Assembly: GCA_019054805.1 (NCBI GenBank)
Contig: JAHQIY010000004.1
Coordinates: 8,750,501 to 8,814,500 of the forward strand
Direction of reading: 5' to 3'
DNA: 64,000 nucleotides
From: Brachionus manjavacas
Taxonomy: Eukaryota > Rotifera > Eurotatoria > Ploima > Brachionidae
Positions 56,700-64,000 of this stretch are shown here, in pieces (the stretch's first letter is position 1; each line of letters opens with the position of its first letter). The notes under the pieces were generated by a model. That model was not told the DNA's origin, did no database searches, and saw only the letters and a list, made by a program, of their open reading frames with translations. The translations under genes and the position numbers were made by a program.

Positions 56700-57929
56700 C
56701 AATTAATAAAAAAGAATGATTTAGATAATTTATTTTGAAACATAATTTTTTTAATTTTATTATTATTTAATGTATATAAGAAATGAATAATCGTATAAAA
56801 TAAAAAAAGTAGTTGCTTATTAATTAAGTTTTAAAAATATTATCTTTTCCTTTAACAGAGGTAAATTATTTTTGCATAACATTTTAAAAATGTATCATCT
56901 TATTTAATTTCTAAACTTGAATGTCATTAAAATCAATACCACAAAATTCAAATTGAATACCCCAACTTTTCATTTCTAACCCTCAAATATTAAATTAATT
57001 CGCCAAATAGTAAGATTATGCCTAATAAATTAAAATAACAACAAATTTAATAAAAATCCTTTTTTTAAAATTTACTGATCCTTATCCTTTAAAATGAAAA
57101 CTAATTTAATTAAGTTACTTAATTTTTATTTTATTTAAAAATCTTGTGAATCAAAATATAAAATTTTTTTAAAAACTAACTCTTTTTTTAATTTGAAGAA
57201 GCTTTTGTTAGGTATAGATATCTAATGAATTAGATAAAAAAGTTATATTAAAATTAATTGTAAATTATCGTTTACTTCTACGATAGATTAAATTAAAGAA
57301 CGATGTAATTCAAGGCTAAATTTAGTCCAAATTTTGTCAAATAAAAATTGGGCTCTAAATAAAAATTTTGGAATATCTTTGGTTTGTTAAATTTCAGGCT
57401 ATTGTTTCTTCTTTTAATACTCATTTTTAGAATACCTAATGAATAAAAAGAAGAAAATTAATCCAAATTTTCAGACCGTAAAAAGAGAAACCCATTAAAG
57501 AATGCTGGCATAAAAAAAAACTCAATTAAGAATCAAGAGAATCAAGTTTTACCAGGGATTTAAAAAGACACAAAGCCCGATGAGTTTGATATTGAAGAAT
57601 TTTTTGTTAGTTTAAATTTTATTTAATTTTTATTATTTATGGTTTTTTAGGAAGATTGTCGAAAAAACTAAAAAAAAATATTTATTATAAATTTGTGGAT
57701 TTCGAACTTAATTTCTCAAAAAAATAATTTCCGCAAACTCTTTTTCATTGATTGCATTATTTTTTATAGAATCTAACAAATTTTCCATCAGAAATTATCG
57801 ATCTGCATTAATTTAAAAAAAAAACATCCAAAGTCTAAACTTGAGAGAACAAAATTTAAGTTTCTAAGTAAATTGATATTTTGTTTTTATTTATTTATTC
57901 CAGTAATAAAAAAAATCAAAGTTTTATAT
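56700..57929. other. No gene seen
   Basis: A/T-rich sequence upstream of the FAM8A1-like gene. It presumably contains its promoter, but no motif stands out. Confidence 0.45.
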
Positions 57930-58236
57930 TTTTTAAATAAAATTCTAATTTACGATTTTAATGATAACGGAGTTCCTGGTGAAATTTGAAATTGGTTGTT
58001 TGCTAGCTCAGTGACTGTGTTGCATGAAATAACTCTTAAATTCATGATATACTTTCCCAGAGTATAACCTTTAGAGTAGAGACAAAAAGCCTTTTTTAAT
58101 ATCAAAATTTAATTTAAAATTTTTAATTATAAAAGACAAGAGTACTTCAAACCCAATAGAGATTGAAACATAAATAATTTCTAAAATAAATAAGTCGACT
58201 GGAAAACGAATATTTTCCAAGTTTTCTTCACTTAAG
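57930..58236 (-). pseudogene. Partial duplicate of FAM8A1 exon 2
   Basis: About 300 bp nearly identical to 55860-56165, covering most of exon 2 and its 3' flank, in the same orientation and about 1.3 kb upstream of exon 1. Similarity stops inside exon 2 just after the ttttcttcact stretch, and the T run is six long (58092-58097) against seven in the gene. It lacks exons 1 and 3, so it is probably non-functional. Confidence 0.8.
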
Positions 58237-59135
58237 AAATGCAGAATTAATCGAACATCGAAAATTTTTTTGGTCCTTAATAAATTGGAAATATTAAATA
58301 ATTTTAAAAAATAAAAATTTTGTTTTTTTTTAAAACGAAAGAGACCAAATTTTTAATTATTCACAAATAAACCTAGTTAATTAAAAATTAATTTTTGGAT
58401 TTTTATGTTTTTGATGAATTATTATATTTCAAATAACACAATACATTTAAATCTTTTATTTAAAAAGATTAATTTTAATATTTTCAATATTTTCTAATAT
58501 TTTATGATGTTAAAATTCAAATTTTTTTTCCATTGATTTTATTTTTTACATCAAATAATTTGTTCTACTAATTTAGTTATTAAATAATTTGGAGTATATT
58601 GCATTATGTGACCAACAACTTAAAAAAAATTGATATTTAATTATTTAGATTAATTTAGTGACCAAAAATTTTAAACAGTTTTTATTTTTTAAAATTTAAA
58701 ATACTGAAAAGAAAAAAATTAGTAAAATGTGGCATTAAAGATTAAAGATTGATTAAAGATTTAATTTACAAGAATTCTTAATAAAAATCAAAAATTAATA
58801 TTTAGTTCGTCTAGTTGGATGCATCTGGTTTTAAAGACAAAAACAACTTTAACTTTTAACTAAAAAATTTACAAAGAAAGTTTAGACGCTTAAATATTTT
58901 GCATTAATATACTAAAAGCTAAGCTAAATAATAACTTAAATTTGATTCTTTAAAATTATGCTCTGAAAAATTTAATAAACATATTGAAAATAGAGTGCTT
59001 TATATATTTTTTTTAAATCTTGAATGCTAAAATGATGCTAAGTTTGCGTTGGTTTAGAATGAATTATATCAATTATTTAATTTAAAATTCGATATTTTTA
59101 AAATTTAGAATTAAATATTTAAAATTTATTTGAAA
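58237..59135. other. Intergenic, upstream of ATP synthase e
   Basis: A/T-rich with no coding signal. The 5' UTR and promoter of the downstream gene lie here. Confidence 0.45.
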
Positions 59136-59550
59136 ATGAGCGACGCTCTCGCAGCACCAAAAAACATATCTCCACTCATCAGAGTACTTTTACTTAAATT
59201 AAAATTTGGTTATCATTTTGACTTAAATTTTTAAGGCTGGTCGTTGGGCGTTCTTGTTAGCCGGAATCTACTATGGCCACACTAAATTGCGTATACACTC
59301 CTCTCAAAAATAAATTTTTTTTAAGTCATTTTTTTTTCAGAATCGCTAAGAATCAAAGATGAGCCTTTGCGTAAAGCTGCTATCGAAAAAGCAACTAGAG
59401 AACATCATCAACAACTTTTGGAAAAAGAAGCTAGCAGCAAACGTAATAGCTAATTTAAAACTTTTTTTTGATCAAACTAATCAGTTTTACTTAATTTCAG
59501 AGGGCATGATCGACTTGGCCAAGGCCGCTGGTGTGCAAGTTAAAAATTAA
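59136..59550 (+). CDS. ATP5ME: ATP synthase subunit e, mitochondrial
   Basis: Four exons: 59136-59183, 59236-59290, 59341-59442 and 59501-59550, with introns of 50-58 nt and phases that fit, giving 84 residues. The N-terminus ISPLIR-AGRWAFLLAGIYYGHTK matches the single membrane helix of subunit e, including the GxxxG-like spacing used for dimerisation of F1Fo. It is followed by a charged coiled-coil part (EKATREHHQQLLEKEASS). The final exon encodes GMIDLAKAAGVQVKN. AATAAA lies about 80 nt after the stop. Human subunit e has 69 residues, so this one is slightly long. Confidence 0.88.
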
Positions 59551-59639
59551 AGAAATTTAAAAATTTTCAAAATTAGATTAAAAATTTAAAAAGACCATAT
59601 TTATTTTATGAAAATTTGATTTTAACATCGAAAAAATAA

Positions 59640-60975
59640 ATAAATATTTTCGAATGATTTGCGTTGGTTTTTTAAATTAAGTTTATTCTAAAATACTTCA
59701 GAAATAAAAATTTTCGAAAAATTTTAAATATTCTTTCAATGCATTCGAAAACTATTTACAAGTTATTTTTATATTTTATAAAAATTCTATAAAAAGCTTA
59801 TTAAATTTAATGATCGGGAGATTTATTTAAATAAAAGTTTATCAAATTTAAATTGGATATAAAACAATACAAATTATGGAAATAGTATAATGGATGTGAA
59901 TTACTTAATATTTTATAATATTTTACAATTCAAAAACTCAAAGTAGTAAACTAAAGTTCAAAATAAAAATGTAAATTGAAATTCTGGATACAGACTTATT
60001 TTATTATTATTTTTTTTCACGTGTACGCTCATAGCAATCTTGGATTCCTAAGTCAGGGATTTGTATAACTAAAGTTTTTGGATTTTAGTTATAAAATTGT
60101 GGGATCTCTTTCTTGTGGGACATAATTTAAGTTTTTATGTTTCTGGTGATTCTAAATCATCAATTGTTGTTTTTGGATTGACAGATATTCTTGATTTAGA
60201 TTTTACATAATACTGCATCAAAAATTTTTGGAAGTGTTGACGTCCCTAATTAGTTGAATATTGATGTTTTTTTATTTAAAGGCTACAAAAAAAAAAGTTT
60301 TTTTAATGAAACATCTTAAAATTACTATCTATCAAAAAGCTTGTCTTTACTGGGAACTTTTTACTCTGTTAACTTCTTAAGATTTTTTGACAATTTAATC
60401 TGTTACCGTGGCAAAACTTTCTGGTAACACATTTTTTAATTAATAATAAAAATAATAGTATACAGAAATGATTTGCCATGAGGATTGATGTTTTATAAAA
60501 AAAGGATAGAGCACTTAATTGAAAAGTATGTTTTCCTAACGATTTATAAAAATGTAGATATTGAAAAAAAAATTTTATTTAACCAAATGGATTTATTAAC
60601 TTTTTAATGTGCTACTTTTAAATTTTGTTCAATTTAAAATAAAATTAGATATTAAGTTTAAAAAAAAATTATTTCAGCTCCATTGCATAGTCTTCATCGC
60701 TCTCCTCTCATCAATCATTCACAGAAAAGACGTCGATCTTGATTATTTAATTATAAGCAGGAAAAATTGTCTGATTTGGTTTCCTCTGAATTTATTTGTC
60801 AATTATCATGGTAAAGAGTTTCTATGGATCTAAACTAAGAATCAAATTTATTAGATTTTATATCAGATAAAACTATTTAAATTCATATTGGAACTTAATT
60901 TAAAAAAAAATAATAATATTAATAATAGTAAGCTTTAATGTATTCCGGTTCCGTAAATTTCATTCAATGTGGGAC
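59640..60975. other. No supported gene; one possible exon
   Basis: Mostly A/T-rich. After the acceptor tatttcag at about 60678, a frame to TAA at 60831-60833 reads about 50 hydrophobic codons. An alternative frame gives a short Arg-rich end. Neither can be linked to a donor. Confidence 0.3.
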
Positions 60976-60979
60976 AAAC

Positions 60980-62412
60980 ATTATAGTAGTAGTAGTAGTT
61001 CTTGCTGCGACACCTAACATGCAGATTGTCTAAGCCCATCACCGCCAATTGGCCGTGTAGAGCTGTAGCAGCCAGTTCCATTGAACTTATCTAAAGCCAT
61101 TTTAAAATTAGCGGTTGACTTGGATTTCACCACATTTTCTGGCAACTTATTCTAATGCGGAACTACTCTGTTTGAGAAAAATACATGTCTGGCATTTACT
61201 GCAGCCGCAAAATCGTTTCTAATTTGAGCTGGGAAACTTTCTCTCTGGACTCTGATGCTATTTCCTCTTAACGCCCCGGCTGGTCCCTTGTTTTCTGATT
61301 TATTCACTAGACTCTTGACCAAGCTTACCTTTTCTATTCCATTCACTATTTTGTACATTTCAATCAAGTCCCCTCTCACTCTTCTTTCATTCAGCTTAGT
61401 CAGTCTCATTTCAAACGGCATTTTTCTTAAAGACAAAGGTATTTGTGTTGCCCTCTCTTGCACCTTTTCCAACGCATTCACGTCCATTTTCACACTTGGC
61501 CTCCAAACCTGCACTGCGTTACAATCTTACCCAAAGTCTTTCCTCTCTACTTGTAAAGGTTCGCTTTAGCATTCCAAATATCCTACTCGCTTTTGCACAA
61601 GCACTTTTCACTTGGCTGGTCCATTTTAAACCTGATGAAACCATCACTCAAAGATCCCTTTCACACTCTGTGGTCGCTAGTATAACATTCCTGTTGCTTT
61701 TTTGTGTATATTTATGCCTTTCATTTAGTCTGCCGAAATGCATTACTTTACATTTGTTAGCACACAGTCTCATACACCAAACCTCTATCCATTGACATAC
61801 TGCATCCAGATCTTTCTGTAACATCGCTCTCTCATAAACATTATTAACTATGTTGAGTATTTTCGAGTCATCTGCATACAATTCCATTCTATTTGAAACG
61901 CAGTCAGGTAGGTCATTTATGTAACAAACAAATAGCAGAGGTCCAAGTACAGACCCTTGCGGAACTCCACTCAGTACCTCTGACCATTTAGAAACTCCAT
62001 CACCAAGTACAACTCACTGAGTTCTCAAACTCAAAAAGTCTTTGAGTCACCTTACTATTTTCTCACCTAACCCATAACCACGTAGTTTATGAAGAAGTCG
62101 TTGATGCGGTACCGTATCAAAAGCCTTTGAGAAGTCTAATAGTGTTTCATCCACACTGTTACCTTTGTACAACTCATTCGTGATCATATCAAGCGTTTCA
62201 AGTAGGTTCGTTACACATCCTTTCTTTGGAACAAATCCATGTTGACTTCCAATTATTAGATTATTCTCTTGAAGGTAAAACATTAGTCGGTCCCTGACAA
62301 TACCTTCCAGAATTTTACAAGCGACTGACGTAAGTGATACGGGTCGATAATTAACTGGCTCTAATTTACTTCCTTTTTTATAGATCGGTGACACATTTGC
62401 CCTTTTCCACTT
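60980..62412 (-). pseudogene. CR1-like LINE, RT and C-terminus, 5' truncated
   Basis: Minus-strand frames give NVSPIYKKGS, VNYRPVSLTSVACKILEG, QHGFVPKKGC, LDFSKAFDTVPHQRLLHKL, GVPQGSVLGPLLF, the catalytic YADD, then the thumb and a VFFSNRVVPH end, with several shifts and stops. GC is higher than the surroundings. The 3' end carries an ACT-type microsatellite (TAG repeats on the plus strand at about 60984-61000). Homology stops abruptly at 62412, where the inverted-repeat element begins. Confidence 0.85.
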
Positions 62413-63040
62413 TAAACCATATTTTGATTACAATAATCATAAATTTTATAAAAAAAATATCAAAAGAAGAATAGAAAATAAAAAAATAAAGAAAAATTTT
62501 TGCTATATTTATTCAAATAAAAAAATAATTTTTTTTCAAACTGCGTGTCACAAATTTTACATTTCTTGAGATTTTCGAATATTTTATCATTATAATTTAT
62601 TACAGCTGAACTGGTAGTAAGAATATCTAGATTCCATTAACTTTCTTAAAATCTTCCTTTCTTGATTTCTTTGGCCATTTCATTTAAGTCTTCAAAATAC
62701 TAGGGTAGATCGTAAGTGATCTCTTTACCTCGCATTCTAATTAAGATCTAACACAGAGATTTGAGTTTATCGGGTAAAGCTTGATTAACATCGTCTAATC
62801 TTTGGCCAGTTGGACCCTCTAAAATGCTTTCTTTTGATAAGGTTTGAATCATTTAATTAAAAAAATATATATTTAAATAAATATAAAATATATACATATT
62901 TATAAAAAAAAAAACTATTATTTTTTTATTTGAATAAATATAGCAAAAATTTTTCTTTATTTTTTAATTTTCTATTCTTTATTTTTTTTTTGATATTTTT
63001 TTTATAAAATTTATGATTATTGTAATCAAAATATGGTTTA
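62413..63040. mobile_element. 628-bp element with ~115-bp terminal inverted repeats
   Basis: The left arm (62413 to about 62530) and right arm (about 62921-63040) are almost perfect inverted copies, from taaaccatattttgatta to its complement. The interior of about 390 bp is GC-richer. Read on minus from ATG 62852, it has a protein-like segment SILEGPTGQRLDDVNQALP and later YFEDLNEMAKEIKKGRF, broken by stops. No known transposase is recognised. Confidence 0.75.
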
Positions 63041-63640
63041 GGGTAAAAATTATTGGTAAAATAACTAGATTAGTGGAAAAATACTGAATCTGTAAAATTA
63101 AAAATTTAATTTGTGCTTGTTTAATAAATTAGTGGTATAATTTTTTATTTTTATGGTCTTAATTATTCTTTTTGTAATATTTTTGGTAATATTGTCGCTC
63201 TTATTTAAATAGGGTCCTACTAAAATACTGACCCCCAGTTTTTTAAAATTTTCTGACCCCCATTTATTTTGCAAAGCAAAAATATTTTTAAAAGTTTTAA
63301 TTATTAACTTCACAACTCCAATTCTTTACTTAATTAGGTTAAAATTAAAGAAAAATCTAAAAATAAATGGCAATCTATTCACTTGTTATTCTAATTAAAA
63401 AAGACAAACTAAATTTTTTGAATTGTGAAAAATTTAAGAAACGGTTAAAATTTTTACTCTTTTTTTCTTGGAGATATATCCAATCCCTTATGAATACTTT
63501 TTTATCAAAGATATAAAAATAATAAAAAAAAAACTTTTTGAATTGATCTTAGAATAAATAAATTGCTTTTGAGACCAAAACGCTTAATCAAACTGTTAAT
63601 GGTTGACCATTTACTAAAGAGTACAAAATAAATGAAGTTT
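63041..63640. other. No gene seen
   Basis: A/T-rich. One short GC-richer patch at 63212-63270 (cctactaaaatactgacccc) has no coding signal. Confidence 0.45.
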
Positions 63641-64000
63641 TCTACAAAAAAAAAGGCAAATCATAGAATAATCCTAAATGCGATCAAATTAAGAGGAGAA
63701 ATAGACATTGAAGGAGATAATAGAAAAACTTAATTAAAATAAGAAGTATCTAACAATCAGAGGGGTATAGCCAAAAATGTATTCAGGATAAGGAAGTGGT
63801 TCATTTGGCATTTGGTGTTGTATGAGGTATTATGGGATATTATGGGCCAAGATTTTTGTCCGACGAGGGACTTGACTCTCACAGTTATGATGATATTTTA
63901 AGAAATAATTTCTAAAACAAAATAAGGTGCTCATATTTCAACAAGATAATGTACCCTTTCATCGAGACAGAAAATTTGAAGAATGATTTCAAGAGCAAAA
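63640..64000 (+). pseudogene. Tc1-type transposase relic, cut by window end
   Basis: Near 63840-63900 a frame reads GPRFLSDEGLDSHSYDDILR, and near 63935-63975 another reads FQQDNVPFHRDRKF, matching the block with the second catalytic Asp of Tc1/mariner transposases. Frame changes and stops show decay. The rest lies beyond the window. Confidence 0.65.

Noticed and set aside
60609-60833. 74-codon ORF as a gene
   Set aside because: The first half is intron-like A/T sequence; only a stretch after a possible acceptor looks coding, and no donor or family could be found.
1-64000. CRISPR arrays, operons or bacterial ribosome-binding sites
   Set aside because: The DNA is clearly from an animal nucleus with spliced genes; no regularly spaced repeats were seen.

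Overview
The window is AT-rich animal nuclear DNA. Genes are split by introns with GT/AG borders, most of them very short (about 50-62 nt in the C1-THF synthase and ATP synthase e genes). Coding exons stand out as GC-richer islands in a background of A/T homopolymers. Gene content (a Vsx/Chx10 homeobox gene, C1-tetrahydrofolate synthase, a FAM8A1-type RDD protein, ATP synthase subunit e, DAZAP1-like hnRNPs) shows a metazoan. Base composition, tiny introns, Jockey/I- and CR1-like non-LTR elements, MULE and Tc1/mariner elements, and a decayed FAD-linked oxidase fit a small invertebrate such as a rotifer, but the species is inference.

Layout. 1-1.3 kb: 3' end of an unrecognised + strand gene. 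2.6-4.0 kb: a - strand ZAD-like Cys protein. 4.8-8.9 kb: two tandem - strand DAZAP1-like RRM genes whose first two exons are almost identical while the last three have diverged, with an unrecognised gene between them. 9-16 kb: mostly featureless A/T, with two possible terminal exons. 16.0-18.6 kb: a MULE DNA transposon with terminal inverted repeats and a 9-bp target duplication. 20.9-21.8 kb: a Tc1-type element. 22.4-30.05 kb: complete C1-THF synthase, six exons, with a 4.6-kb intron full of transposon debris. 34.7 kb: LINE tail. 35.1-37.6 kb: Vsx homeobox gene on -, with a homeodomain-site-rich upstream region. 39.07 kb: tRNA-shaped SINE head. 40.4 and 42.5 kb: Tc1/mariner relics. 44.5-48.9 kb: full-length non-LTR retrotransposon with a 10-bp target duplication. 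53.2-54.6 kb: berberine-bridge-type oxidase pseudogene split by a foldback element. 54.8 kb: LINE fragment. 55.7-56.7 kb: FAM8A1-like gene, with a stray copy of its exon 2 at 57.9-58.2 kb. 59.1-59.55 kb: ATP synthase subunit e. 61-62.4 kb: CR1-like LINE, abutted by a 628-bp long-inverted-repeat element. 63.7-64 kb: Tc1 relic cut by the window edge.

The genes do not form a pathway; they are independent housekeeping and developmental loci in transposon-rich DNA. A cross-cutting observation is that every frame break I could localise in an otherwise good reading frame lies inside an A or T homopolymer of at least six bases. Uncorrected homopolymer indels in the assembly are therefore a serious alternative to real decay.
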